From an uncultured Kordia sp. (GTDB lineage Bacteria > Bacteroidota > Bacteroidia > Flavobacteriales > Flavobacteriaceae), in NCBI RefSeq assembly GCF_947489565.1, contig NZ_CANLEA010000018.1, positions 57,274-121,273 of the forward strand: DNA of 64,000 bases, read 5' to 3'. Of this stretch, positions 43,292 to 51,997 are shown one piece after another. How positions within the stretch are numbered: the stretch's first letter is position 1; each line of letters opens with the position of its first letter. The notes under the pieces were generated by a model. That model saw only the letters and a list, made by a program, of their open reading frames with translations, searched no databases and was not told the origin of the DNA. The translations under genes were made by a program, and so were the position numbers.

Positions 43292-44692
43292 ATGAAAATA
43301 AAAATAACGCTTCTTATAAGTTTCTTTTCGTTTCATATTTTCGCCCAAAATATTCAAGGAACTGTCGTGGATTCAAACACGCAAAAAGCGCTAAATGCAG
43401 TTCATATTACTTCTGATGATGCATCTGTTGTGATTACTGATGAAAAAGGAGCCTTTCAATTAAAAAACCACACAAAATATATCATAGCATCGCATGTAGG
43501 TTACATTACCCAAAAAGTTGAAATTTCAAAAACAGACAATCAAAAGTTAACAATATACCTGAATCCTGATACTCGAAAATTAACGGAAGTATTTATCAGT
43601 GCTGAAAAAAAGTTAAAGCCTTACATTCAATTCACAAAACTTGCCTCTTTGCCTAAAGGAGTGTATGCATTCGCTGCTGGAATTAGTGATGATAAAATAT
43701 ATGTAATTGGTGGAGAAAACTCGCGAAAAGTGGACCTTTTTAAAACTGCCGCTCGAACTAGTTCTGATAAATATATTGAACCTACATTTAATAATTTTAT
43801 ATCAGAAATGAGCGTTGTTCCTGGTTCTATGGAAAATTATTCTGGGAATTTAACTGTGTATGATATTAAGAATGATGTATGGGAAACTTCTGAGTTGAAA
43901 TTTAGAGACAGATCTTCACACAATTTACATGTTTACAATAATGACATCTATGTAATGGGCGGAAAAAGAATTTCTGGAAAGAATATATACTTAGATGATG
44001 TAATAGAAATTTACAATACCCAATTTAATACGGTTAAAAAAGATAATGTGAATCCGCATCAAGCTGTGAATTTTGCTTCTTTTTTATATGGTGATTATAT
44101 CATTCTTATGGGAGGAGTTACAAAAATTACCAAAAAAGGAAACAAACAATATCATAAGGATATTCATTTTTACAATATAAAGTCAGGACTTTGGTATAAA
44201 CTGGGCGAAATGCCAAATCCGAAAGAGACAAAAGGTGTTCTTGTAAACGATGTCATTTATTTAATTGGCGGATTTAATAAGAAAGCGCTAAAAGTAATTG
44301 AGTCTTTTAATTTGAAGACTGGCGCATGGAAAAAAGAAGGTGAATTGTTCAAAGGAATTGAAAGACCAGCCTTAGCTAGCAATGGAAACATCATATATAT
44401 TTATGATAAAAGAACGATTGCAACATACAATACTTCAACCAAAGAACTCAATGAATATACAATAAACTTACAGCTTACGGCTTCGGAATTGTTCTTCCAT
44501 GAGGCACTTTATATATTGTTGGCGGATATACTGAGAATGGCAATTATAACAATACATCTTCACGAAAAGTATACCGTATTAAAGTTGAGGAATTTTCAAA
44601 AACTAAAATACGAAATACAAAAAAAGCTCCATCAAAAACTGATTCTTAAAAGTTATTTTCAAATACTTCTTTTTGATCCTGTAATTCGATAA
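43292..44692 (+). CDS. Kelch-repeat protein with carboxypeptidase-regulatory-like domain, frameshifted near the 3' end
   Basis: A 466-residue open frame. It has a signal peptide (ending FAQN), a CarboxypepD_reg-like domain (residues 20-95), a linker, and a kelch beta-propeller (about 115-410) with blocks such as YVIGGENSRK, YVMGGKRI, IILMGGVTKI and YLIGGFNKKA. After about residue 404 the reading frame changes to non-kelch sequence. In the next frame the DNA reads TLYIVGGYTENGNYN and ends at a TAA at 44647-44649 (APSKTDS). Restoring one G in the GG at 44503-44504 rejoins the two frames, so this is a one-base deletion or a sequence error; the ancestral gene ended at 44649. Confidence 0.72.
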   Translation: MKIKITLLISFFSFHIFAQNIQGTVVDSNTQKALNAVHITSDDASVVITDEKGAFQLKNHTKYIIASHVGYITQKVEISKTDNQKLTIYLNPDTRKLTEVFISAEKKLKPYIQFTKLASLPKGVYAFAAGISDDKIYVIGGENSRKVDLFKTAARTSSDKYIEPTFNNFISEMSVVPGSMENYSGNLTVYDIKNDVWETSELKFRDRSSHNLHVYNNDIYVMGGKRISGKNIYLDDVIEIYNTQFNTVKKDNVNPHQAVNFASFLYGDYIILMGGVTKITKKGNKQYHKDIHFYNIKSGLWYKLGEMPNPKETKGVLVNDVIYLIGGFNKKALKVIESFNLKTGAWKKEGELFKGIERPALASNGNIIYIYDKRTIATYNTSTKELNEYTINLQLTASELFFHEALYILLADILRMAIITIHLHEKYTVLKLRNFQKLKYEIQKKLHQKLILKSYFQILLFDPVIR

Positions 44693-44768
44693 TCACGGCT
44701 TACGTTCCTTTTTATAACCAAACATTTTAAGTTGATTTGTGATAGTATTAATTTAAAAAGTTTATAAA

Positions 44769-44891
44769 ATGAAAAATCAAATTTTAAATCTAAGCACATT
44801 CAAAAACAAACAATTAAGCATTGAAACCCTCAATATAATTAAAGGAGGACTTAATAAAAAGCCTAAAACAAAGCCACCTACAAACGGATAA
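44769..44891 (+). CDS. GG-leader small peptide with C-terminal NG tail, copy 1 (40 aa)
   Basis: ATG 44769, 40 residues. The leader MKNQILNLSTFKNKQLSIET ends in IIKGG (GG at 26-27). The short basic, Cys-free core is LNKKPKTKPPTNG. It is the first of three tandem peptides sharing a GG site and an NG end (PTNG, PTNG, PENG) and separated by about 54 bases, each followed by AT-rich spacer. It is a candidate secreted signal or bacteriocin-like peptide cut at the GG. Confidence 0.6.
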   Translation: MKNQILNLSTFKNKQLSIETLNIIKGGLNKKPKTKPPTNG

Positions 44892-44945
44892 AAACGAACA
44901 CTTTTCAATTCAAAATAAAACAGTATTCATTTAAAAATTTCACAC

Positions 44946-45065
44946 ATGAAAAAACAACATTTAAGCGTAAGTAACTTTAAAACAAAGAAAATCAAGACTA
45001 CTATTATTAACAGTGTAGTTGGAGGTAAAGAGAAAAAAAAGACAGAAGTTCCTACAAACGGATAA
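44946..45065 (+). CDS. GG-leader small peptide with C-terminal NG tail, copy 2 (39 aa)
   Basis: ATG 44946, 39 residues. The leader MKKQHLSVSNFKTKKIKTTI is followed by INSVVGG, then the core KEKKKTEVPTNG. The GG and PTNG positions match the first peptide. No ORF of comparable quality lies on the opposite strand in this stretch. Confidence 0.6.
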   Translation: MKKQHLSVSNFKTKKIKTTIINSVVGGKEKKKTEVPTNG

Positions 45066-45119
45066 AAGGAAACACTTCTCATTTCGAATTTAATCACTAT
45101 TAGTTTAAAAATTTTACAT

Positions 45120-45242
45120 ATGAAAAAACGCAGTTTAACGAACGACACGCTTGCAGACAAGCAAGTAACGATGAATAAAAAAAACACGATTAAAGGTGGC
45201 AAACATAAAAAGGCACCTACAAATGTTCCAGAAAACGGATAA
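45120..45242 (+). CDS. GG-leader small peptide with C-terminal NG tail, copy 3 (40 aa)
   Basis: ATG 45120, 40 residues. The leader runs MKKRSLTNDTLADKQVTMNK, then NTIKGG and the core KHKKAPTNVPENG. It has a GG site and a related terminal PENG. A hairpin terminator starts 11 bases after the stop, so the three peptides are likely one transcript. Confidence 0.6.
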   Translation: MKKRSLTNDTLADKQVTMNKKNTIKGGKHKKAPTNVPENG

Positions 45243-45557
45243 AATTAAATACATGCGCTAGTTATTAGCGCATTTTTTATTTTATATACTTCCTTTCATA
45301 TAATGTGCTACAAAATTATTCTTCAAACCAAAAAGCACACTGGTATAGTATCTTACTAACATTTCCCTAAAATACTTGATCTAAAGAAAATAACCGCTTT
45401 ATAAAATCGATTGTAAATTTTATTCCGCAATTTAGGAGGTTAACCTATGCATAACTGTTATTAATAAAATAATATGTACTACATTGATAATCATTTAAAT
45501 TATTTTTAGGATTGATCCTTTTCTGCATATTCTGATTTTTAAAAAAGACTTTTAATT
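45243..45557. other. Spacer between the GG-peptide operon and the AraC regulator
   Basis: After the terminator there is AT-rich DNA with no gene. A TTATAAAATCGATTGTAAAT motif near 45.4 kb faintly recalls the TTTATAAAA upstream elements of other precursor genes. Confidence 0.4.
45253..45276 (+). terminator. Terminator of the GG-peptide operon
   Basis: Perfect eight-base stem ATGCGCTA/TAGCGCAT followed by a T run. Confidence 0.75.
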
Positions 45558-47258
45558 ATGAGACAATTGATGTTGGTATTATTGTTTGCTTCTACTAGTG
45601 TAAGCTTTGTGAATGCACAGAATACTGTATCAAACCATGCATCATTTGATGCGTTGGTGACCTCATATACTAAATTTAGATTTACAGATGCCGCTAAAGC
45701 ATTAACCTACGCTACCAAAGCCAAAGAACTCGCCATACTTAATGGAGATAACGAACAATTGGCGCTGACTTCTTATTATATTTCCATGTGTCAACACAAC
45801 TTGGATAAAAACACCATGGCTTTACAACATATTGAATCAGCCATAACACAAGGTGCCATTGTTAAAGATTCGTTGTTTTTATACAAATGCTTCAGTTTAG
45901 AAGGACATATTCTTTCTGAATTAGGAGAAGATTCTAAAGCACTCATCGCGCATTTAAAAGCAAAAGAGCTCGCAGAGAACATGGAAGACCATCTTTATGT
46001 AATTGCGCCAATGATTAATATTGCTTTCATCAAGAAAAAGCATAAAGACTTTCAAGAAGCTATAGATATATACAAAAGTATTTTGATAGACGTAAATAAG
46101 TTAAATAGTAAAGAAAATAAAGATCATTACAGTCTTGTTGCATTTACAAATATTGCTGATGCATATCTCTGGTTGGAAAAAACCGATGATGCTGAAATAT
46201 ACAATAACGCTGGATTGAATGCCTCTTCCGATACCATTAATCCATGGGCATATTATCCTTTGCTAATGAACAAAGCAATCATTTTTTACCAAAGAACACA
46301 ATATAAAGAGTGTATTTCACTCGCAAAACAAATTAGAGATTCTACAAAACTTAACAATGAAAACTTATATCTAACTTCTCTATTTTATCTTGGAAAGAGT
46401 GCTTATCATTTAAATAATTATACAGAAACTATCAATTATTTAGAAAAAGCATATGCAAAAATGAATGCTTCTGATGATGTAGATGGTAATGAAAAAGAGT
46501 TGCATAAATATTTGGCGCTCGCTTATTCTAAAGATCAACAACCTGAAAAAACAGTATTTCATTTTCAACAATACTCAGCGCTCGAAAAAAAACAGAGTAT
46601 CGAAGATTTAAAACTCAATAATGAAACTCATGAACTCTTAGATGTTTCTCCTTTAAAAACAGAAATAGACACCTTAGGAGACGAATTAAACAAAGAAATA
46701 AAAAATAAAAAACAGTACTTTATTTTATCAATCATTTTACTGCTGCTTCTTTTAAGCAGTCTGTTATTCTATAGAATACGCGTAAAATCTGTAAAGAAGA
46801 AATTTAAGGAACTTCTTAAAAAAGTATCTGAATTAGAAAATGATCAGAAGCAAAAAATAGTTTCGCGAAAAGATGCAGTTTCCGATGAAAATGTGAACGC
46901 AATTTTAGATAAGATTGATCACTTTGAACGAACAGCATATTACTTATCTACCGAATGTAATTTGAGCTTTATGGCTGAAAAACTGGAAACCAATGCGACT
47001 TATTTATCCAAAGTCATTAACAGATACAAAAGAAAATCATTTACAGCGTATATTACTGAATTGCGAATTAATACGGCTTTGGTGCGATTAAAGAATGATA
47101 CAAAACTTCAATCGTACACTATTAAAGCAATTGCAGAAGAATTTGGATTTAAAAGACAAGAGACTTTTTCACGAGCTTTTAAGAAACATACAGGAATCCA
47201 TCCTTCTCAATATTTAAAAAATCTTCACAAAAACGATGAATCCGTTGATGAATCATGA
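45558..47258 (+). CDS. Inner-membrane TPR sensor with AraC-type DNA-binding domain
   Basis: A 566-residue protein. Signal-like start (MLVLLFASTSVSFVNAQ), then a periplasmic TPR array (about residues 35-370: KALTYATKAKELAI, SLEGHILSELGEDSKALIAH, TSLFYLGKSAYHLNNYTETI), one transmembrane helix (about 390-412, FILSIILLLLLLSSLLFY), a coiled-coil linker, and a C-terminal AraC helix-turn-helix pair (about 455-560, SFMAEKLETNATYLSKVINR, then IAEEFGFKRQETFSRAF). It appears to couple a periplasmic signal to transcription. Three GG peptides lie before it and four LNK-type precursors directly after it, suggesting it controls one or both banks, perhaps by sensing a processed peptide. Confidence 0.85.
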   Translation: MRQLMLVLLFASTSVSFVNAQNTVSNHASFDALVTSYTKFRFTDAAKALTYATKAKELAILNGDNEQLALTSYYISMCQHNLDKNTMALQHIESAITQGAIVKDSLFLYKCFSLEGHILSELGEDSKALIAHLKAKELAENMEDHLYVIAPMINIAFIKKKHKDFQEAIDIYKSILIDVNKLNSKENKDHYSLVAFTNIADAYLWLEKTDDAEIYNNAGLNASSDTINPWAYYPLLMNKAIIFYQRTQYKECISLAKQIRDSTKLNNENLYLTSLFYLGKSAYHLNNYTETINYLEKAYAKMNASDDVDGNEKELHKYLALAYSKDQQPEKTVFHFQQYSALEKKQSIEDLKLNNETHELLDVSPLKTEIDTLGDELNKEIKNKKQYFILSIILLLLLLSSLLFYRIRVKSVKKKFKELLKKVSELENDQKQKIVSRKDAVSDENVNAILDKIDHFERTAYYLSTECNLSFMAEKLETNATYLSKVINRYKRKSFTAYITELRINTALVRLKNDTKLQSYTIKAIAEEFGFKRQETFSRAFKKHTGIHPSQYLKNLHKNDESVDES

Positions 47259-47336
47259 ATTATCAATAGTATAATTTTTATTTCAGCCCGATATTTTCTT
47301 GCTTCATCAAATATTAATCCTTCAACACAAAATATT

Positions 47337-47639
47337 ATGAAGAAAAAAAATCTAAAAGGGCTAGCACTCACAAAGTATCACATTTCAAATTTAACCTTAC
47401 TCCACAGAAAAAACGGAGGAAATGTTGACAATAACACTACAGGATTAGCAACTACAACTCCCAATATAGGCGCTTCCGTTTATCCTGAATGTACAATTCC
47501 AAATGCAACAACTGTAACGGATTGCGCTACATCCAATTTGGTAGATTGTGAATGCAATACAAATACGGGCACCACAAAAGCGCATCCGCCAACTGAGCAT
47601 CAAGAATGTCCTACGAATAATAATATTCACTTCAATTGA
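47337..47639 (+). CDS. RiPP-like precursor, AraC-linked bank, copy 1
   Basis: A 100-residue peptide, the longest of the set. The leader MKKKNLKGLALTKYHISNLT is an LTK variant of the LNK..IS motif, followed by a GG at residues 27-28. The core is rich in Thr, Asn and Ala with five Cys (YPECTIPN, VTDCATSN, VDCECNTN, QECPTNN). It starts 78 bases after the AraC regulator stop and probably begins a run of four precursors (47.3-48.5 kb). Confidence 0.7.
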   Translation: MKKKNLKGLALTKYHISNLTLLHRKNGGNVDNNTTGLATTTPNIGASVYPECTIPNATTVTDCATSNLVDCECNTNTGTTKAHPPTEHQECPTNNNIHFN

Positions 47640-47732
47640 ACAGGTTGATAATTCATGATGCATCAACAGCTTCGTTTTATGTTTTAAGAGAAAAATAGTT
47701 GCTTTACCTCATCAATTTTAAACACAAATACG

Positions 47733-47927
47733 ATGAAAAAACAGCATCTTAAGCTATTGAAACTCAACAAAAATTCTATTTCTAACTTTTCAATTTATGG
47801 AGGTGCTCCTCCACCAAGAGACACTGAGGATACTTTGTGCGGACTGCCAATAGAAAAAGAAGAAGAAGAACATCCAAACACGACGTCGACATACGCGTTA
47901 AGCCATTTATTGGAAATATGTTACTAA
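47733..47927 (+). CDS. RiPP-like precursor, AraC-linked bank, copy 2
   Basis: A 64-residue peptide with the full motif: MKKQHLKLLKLNKNSISNFS, then GGAPPPRD with a GG boundary at 24-25. The core is acidic (IEKEEEEHPN) with two Cys and a hydrophobic end (LSHLLEICY). The leader is nearly identical to that of the next gene, so they are recent paralogues with different cores. Confidence 0.72.
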   Translation: MKKQHLKLLKLNKNSISNFSIYGGAPPPRDTEDTLCGLPIEKEEEEHPNTTSTYALSHLLEICY

Positions 47928-47955
47928 TCAGAATTTAATCATATAAAACCTAATC

Positions 47956-48168
47956 ATGAAGAAAAAACAACATCTAAAATTATTGAAACTCAACAAAAAA
48001 TCTATTTCTAACCTTGCTGTTCGTGGAGGCGCACCCGAAACAACATGGCGTTATTGCGAATTAAAAACGGAACTAGAATGTGAACCAACAATGCCGCCAG
48101 AAACATTTGCAAGACTTTGTACAACAACAGTTATAACGACAGCATGTCCATCTGCATATTGCTATTAA
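47956..48168 (+). CDS. RiPP-like precursor, AraC-linked bank, copy 3
   Basis: A 70-residue peptide. The leader MKKKQHLKLLKLNKKSISNL leads to RGGAPE (GG at 24-25). The core holds five Cys (YCELKTELECEPT, LCTTTVITTACPSAYCY) with many Thr, well suited to lanthionine or other Cys-Thr modification. It is 28 bases downstream of copy 2, so probably the same transcript. Confidence 0.74.
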   Translation: MKKKQHLKLLKLNKKSISNLAVRGGAPETTWRYCELKTELECEPTMPPETFARLCTTTVITTACPSAYCY

Positions 48169-48212
48169 TAGACTAAAAACGAATTAAAAACTTAATCATA
48201 AAAGATTTTATC

Positions 48213-48452
48213 ATGAAGAAAAAAATGAAAACCCTCGTTTTAAAGAAAAAAACAATTAGTGATTTACAAGAGTTTGTAAGAGGTGGAGAACAAGCTTCGG
48301 GAGGCATGTCTTGTAAAACTTATACACAAGCACCGCCACCGCCAATTACAAAACCTGCATTTTCATGTAGAGATACTGTACACGGTTGGTGCGATTCACG
48401 TTTTGGAGGTTGCGATACTTATTATTGCCCACCAACTTCGACATTATTTTAA
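48213..48452 (+). CDS. RiPP-like precursor, AraC-linked bank, copy 4
   Basis: A 79-residue peptide. The leader MKKKMKTLVLKKKTISDLQE has LKKKTIS instead of LNK..IS and ends in VRGGEQ. The core has five Cys (MSCKTY, FSCRDT, GWCDSRFGGCDTYYCPP) and a run of Pro. It is the last of the bank and is followed by a strong bidirectional terminator. Confidence 0.72.
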   Translation: MKKKMKTLVLKKKTISDLQEFVRGGEQASGGMSCKTYTQAPPPPITKPAFSCRDTVHGWCDSRFGGCDTYYCPPTSTLF

Positions 48453-48480
48453 TTAGTTTGTCAAACTGAACCATACAAAA

Positions 48481-48514
48481 AAAACACATCCGCATATCAT
48501 ACGGATGTGTTTTT
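48481..48514. terminator. Bidirectional terminator between precursor bank and amidase
   Basis: Perfect 12-base stem AAAACACATCCG/CGGATGTGTTTT with a nine-base loop, between two convergent genes. Confidence 0.85.
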
Positions 48515-48536
48515 ATAGTTATATCTAAAAATTGAA

Positions 48537-50168
48537 CTATTTATAATTCTTAGGTGCTTTTCGCTTTTTAGAAGCTTGCTCGTACACATACGCAAACTCC
48601 AATAATTCCTTTTCTGTAAATGGCTTTCCGATAAAAGTCAATCCTTTTGGTTCGCCTTTGTCTGTATAACCCATTGGTACTGTTAACGCAGGATATTCTG
48701 CCACCGCAGCAAACGCAGCATGATAATTATTGATGGATAATACACCATCTAGGGTATGCTTTTCCATCGGATTGTTGAAAAACGTTTTTCCGTTTTCATG
48801 TAGCACTTTCTTCATTTCTGTAAATTCTTTTTCAGTTGCCTGATCATCTACAATTCCGTAGAATAATTTTTGTCCGTATGGCATTGTACTTACAGAATCT
48901 TTTTTGTTGAAATTAATCACATCTTGCACAGATTGGAATGTTAATCCTTTGCTTCCATGTTTTGCAAAATAATCTGGCAAGTCATTTTTCATATCCAAAT
49001 TCAATAAGTTGATAAACTTTGGCAATCCAACTTCTTCTTCGTCAATCTCTACAATGGTTGCTCCTTGCTTTTTTAGTTCTTCTATGGCTGCAGCATACAA
49101 AGTATCTTCTAACAAGCGTGTAAATGCTCCAAAACGTTTTCCTTTTATGGATACATTTCCGCTTTTGATATTTTGATAGAAGTGATTTCCGTAATATTTG
49201 AGTTTTGCGCTTTTTCCATCTGTTTGATCATATCCATATAAAGCTGCCAATAAAATAGCGTTGTCCACTACATTTTTTGTCATAGGTCCAGGTGTATCTA
49301 AAGTACTTGAAATTGGTACAATTCCGGAACGACTTAGCAATCCGATAGTTGGTTTTAGTCCAACCACAGAGTTTTGACTTGATGGCGAAAGTATAGATCC
49401 TGCGGTTTCAGTTCCTACAGCTGCTACTGCAAAGTTTGCCGCAATAGAAACACCACTTCCTGAACTTGATCCGCCTGTATCAAAGATTTTTCTTCCGTAA
49501 GGATTCAAGGTTTGTCCGCCAATAGCACTATAACCACTTGGGCAATCTCCACAGAAAAAGTACGCCCATTCACTTAAATTGGCTTTTCCTAAAATGATAG
49601 CACCTTCCTCTTTTAATCTTTTCGCAATAAAAGCATCGTTTGTTTTATTGTCTTTTAAAGCAACTGCTCCTGCCGTGGTTGGCATATTTTCAGTATTGAT
49701 ATTATCTTTTAATAAAATTGGCATTCCAAAAATGAGTGGCTTCAATCTTTTGTTAAAAAATTCTTGATCACGTTTTTTAGCTTCTGCAATTGCGTTTGGA
49801 TTGATGCTAATTACAGAATTTAAAGACAAATTATTATCGCGATCGTATTTTTTAATTCTGAATAAGTAGAATTTTACTAATTTCTCATAGGTAAACACAC
49901 CTTGAACACGATTTTTGTGCAATTCTAAAATATTTTTTTCAAGAATATATGGTTTTAATCGTTCGTACTCTGCTTCTGTAAAATCTGCCATTTGTTTAGA
50001 AACTGACTTCCAAACATCTTGATTTTCAATATTTTTCGAATCTAACACTTTAAATTCTCTAAATTCTTTTTCGCTGATATCGGAAATATCACTCTCGTTT
50101 TGCACATTTTTTTGTGTGTGACAAGCAATTGATGAAAATAGAGTCAGTAATAATATAATTTTCTTCAT
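48537..50168 (-). CDS. Amidase signature family protein, lipoprotein
   Basis: A 543-residue secreted lipoprotein (signal ending SSIACHTQK). The amidase catalytic Ser-cisSer-Lys triad is visible: Lys in PILLKDNINT, cis-Ser in GGSSSGSGVSIAAN, and nucleophile Ser in VGTETAGSILSPSS. It hydrolyses amide bonds of small molecules; in this family it is often called Asp-tRNA(Asn)/Glu-tRNA(Gln) amidotransferase A subunit-like, but the lipoprotein signal rules out that role. It is convergent with the precursor bank. Confidence 0.88.
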   Translation of the reverse strand: MKKIILLLTLFSSIACHTQKNVQNESDISDISEKEFREFKVLDSKNIENQDVWKSVSKQMADFTEAEYERLKPYILEKNILELHKNRVQGVFTYEKLVKFYLFRIKKYDRDNNLSLNSVISINPNAIAEAKKRDQEFFNKRLKPLIFGMPILLKDNINTENMPTTAGAVALKDNKTNDAFIAKRLKEEGAIILGKANLSEWAYFFCGDCPSGYSAIGGQTLNPYGRKIFDTGGSSSGSGVSIAANFAVAAVGTETAGSILSPSSQNSVVGLKPTIGLLSRSGIVPISSTLDTPGPMTKNVVDNAILLAALYGYDQTDGKSAKLKYYGNHFYQNIKSGNVSIKGKRFGAFTRLLEDTLYAAAIEELKKQGATIVEIDEEEVGLPKFINLLNLDMKNDLPDYFAKHGSKGLTFQSVQDVINFNKKDSVSTMPYGQKLFYGIVDDQATEKEFTEMKKVLHENGKTFFNNPMEKHTLDGVLSINNYHAAFAAVAEYPALTVPMGYTDKGEPKGLTFIGKPFTEKELLEFAYVYEQASKKRKAPKNYK

Positions 50169-50300
50169 TTTGATGCGTTATTTAAGGATATAAAGATACA
50201 ATCTAAAAGTTTAACTGTTTGGAATTCTTGTTTTTTTAGCTTCTAAATGTCAAACTCTTCATTGTTTTTATATATTTGTCATACACGAAAAAAAAATTTT

Positions 50301-51641
50301 ATGAAAAAAGTAGTTTTACTTCTACTAATAGGATTTGTATACTCATGCTCAGATGATGTACAAATTCCTGAGATAATACAGCCCTGCCAAACAGTAGCGG
50401 CTTCTTTTGCATCAGATATAACCGATAATTCAGCTAGACTTAATTGGTGTGGTAGCGTCAATGAAGCTGGGGAATGTTTACCCGTAACAGGCGTTACTTG
50501 GACTGCTTCTTGGGGAACTCCAGGATTTGATCCGGATGCAGGAACGATTATCGATACACCTACGACAAGTATTAACATCACAGGATTATCATCACAAACT
50601 TCTTATGAGTTTTATGTAAAGTCAGATTGTAGTTTAGCAAATAACGACTGGTTTGGACCTGTTGAATTCCGTACTTCGTGTCCAGCTCCAACAGGCTTAG
50701 GTGCCACAAATATTACACAAACTGGTGCTACTTTAACTTGGATGCCAGGAGGAAACGAAATTGCTTGGGAAGTTAAATATGGTTTAGTAGGATTTAATTT
50801 AGAAGAAGCAGATTTATTTGCTACTGGAAACAGCACACAATATTTAGTAAACAATTTACAACCAAACAGTGAATATGAATTTTATGTAAGAGCAAATTGT
50901 AATGCTGTTACTGATGGAGATCAAATAGGAAGTTCTAGTGCATTTTCTGGACCGTATCGATTTGCAACATGTTTGCCTCCAATTAATTTAGTGTATGATA
51001 CTGTAACTCAAAATTCAATCACGGTAGATTGGGATTCTAACGCACAAACTACTTGGGAAGTAAGTTATGGTGAAGCAGCAGGCTTTACACCAGATACGGG
51101 AACTATTAGCACTGTAAATAATTCTGATTTCACAGCAAACGGATTATGTCCAAATACAACGTATACATTTGCCGTACGAACTTTATGTAGTTCAACTACG
51201 CAGAGTCAATGGTTTACTTTCGGAAATGTAACGACACCTTCTTTAGAATATACAGGAATGTATACGTACCAAGAGATTGGAAATACAGACGAGCCAATTT
51301 TTGGTGATCCTGCAACTGTTGATATTGTAAACGTTTCTGATACAGAAAGAAGCATTACTGTGAAGTATTTAGCAAATTTAGATATGACAGGAACACAACC
51401 AACAATGACATTCAATTTTACGTTGAATTGTGATGGTACTGTAACTGTGACAGATGATCAAGATACAAACTTCAATTGTGGTGGTGCTAATGTATTGTTA
51501 GGACAAGGAACTGCAACACCAGCATCATACAATATGGTTGATGATACTACGATTGACATTCGATTTGTAGAAGATACAGGAAGTGCTATGTGTACCAATG
51601 CACCGTTAACTGAAGTTGTTATTCGTTTGACGAAGTTATAA
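50301..51641 (+). CDS. Fibronectin type III domain lipoprotein
   Basis: A 446-residue lipoprotein from ATG 50301 (lipobox VYSCSDD); the open frame to 50247 adds non-signal residues. At least three FN3-like repeats are visible: DITDNSARLNWCG to SSQTSYEFYVKSDC, NITQTGATLTWMPGGNEIAW to NSEYEFYVRANC, and VTQNSITVDWDSNAQTTWEV to NTTYTFAVRTLC. The C-terminal domain (about 330-446) is beta-rich and unknown (TVDIVNVSDTERSITVKY). It probably lies on the outer membrane and binds glycans or proteins. Confidence 0.82.
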   Translation: MKKVVLLLLIGFVYSCSDDVQIPEIIQPCQTVAASFASDITDNSARLNWCGSVNEAGECLPVTGVTWTASWGTPGFDPDAGTIIDTPTTSINITGLSSQTSYEFYVKSDCSLANNDWFGPVEFRTSCPAPTGLGATNITQTGATLTWMPGGNEIAWEVKYGLVGFNLEEADLFATGNSTQYLVNNLQPNSEYEFYVRANCNAVTDGDQIGSSSAFSGPYRFATCLPPINLVYDTVTQNSITVDWDSNAQTTWEVSYGEAAGFTPDTGTISTVNNSDFTANGLCPNTTYTFAVRTLCSSTTQSQWFTFGNVTTPSLEYTGMYTYQEIGNTDEPIFGDPATVDIVNVSDTERSITVKYLANLDMTGTQPTMTFNFTLNCDGTVTVTDDQDTNFNCGGANVLLGQGTATPASYNMVDDTTIDIRFVEDTGSAMCTNAPLTEVVIRLTKL

Positions 51642-51997
51642 GCAAAAGAAAAAAGATTTATATAAGAAAAGCTGCATATTTTAAATATGCAGCTTTTTTG
51701 TTTGTATAAGCTTGTGATTACTTTATATGAATATAAATAGCTTGTTGCAAATTTATATAAACGCTCTCCTATGGTTCTTTAGAATGTTCTCCGTTCTGAG
51801 TTTATGACTCAGCACATCCTAAAATATTTTCTTATTGTTATGTGAAATTGAATCAAGTTCAACTTGACGCGATGTAGATTTGTCATTGTATCAACAAATA
51901 AAAAAACAAATCAGCACAGCTATAAAAGTTTAAAAGTGCATGAGCACGTTCTAACAATCTAAAAGCGTAGTACGTCTAAAAGCCAAGCGAGTCTAAC
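51642..51997. other. Spacer between the FN3 gene and ftsY
   Basis: No gene. It holds the terminator at 51667-51698, a small CTGAGT/ACTCAG hairpin at 51796-51812, and at 51950-51997 the TCTAA-rich form of the TTAGA spacer (TCTAAAAGCGTAGTACGTCT). Confidence 0.6.
51667..51698 (+). terminator. Terminator of the FN3 lipoprotein gene
   Basis: Perfect stem AAAAGCTGCATATTT/AAATATGCAGCTTTT, followed by T residues. Confidence 0.85.

Noticed and set aside
44927..45202. 91-codon minus-strand ORF across the GG peptides
   Set aside because: Depends on a TTG start and is antisense to two GG-leader peptides with matching organisation.
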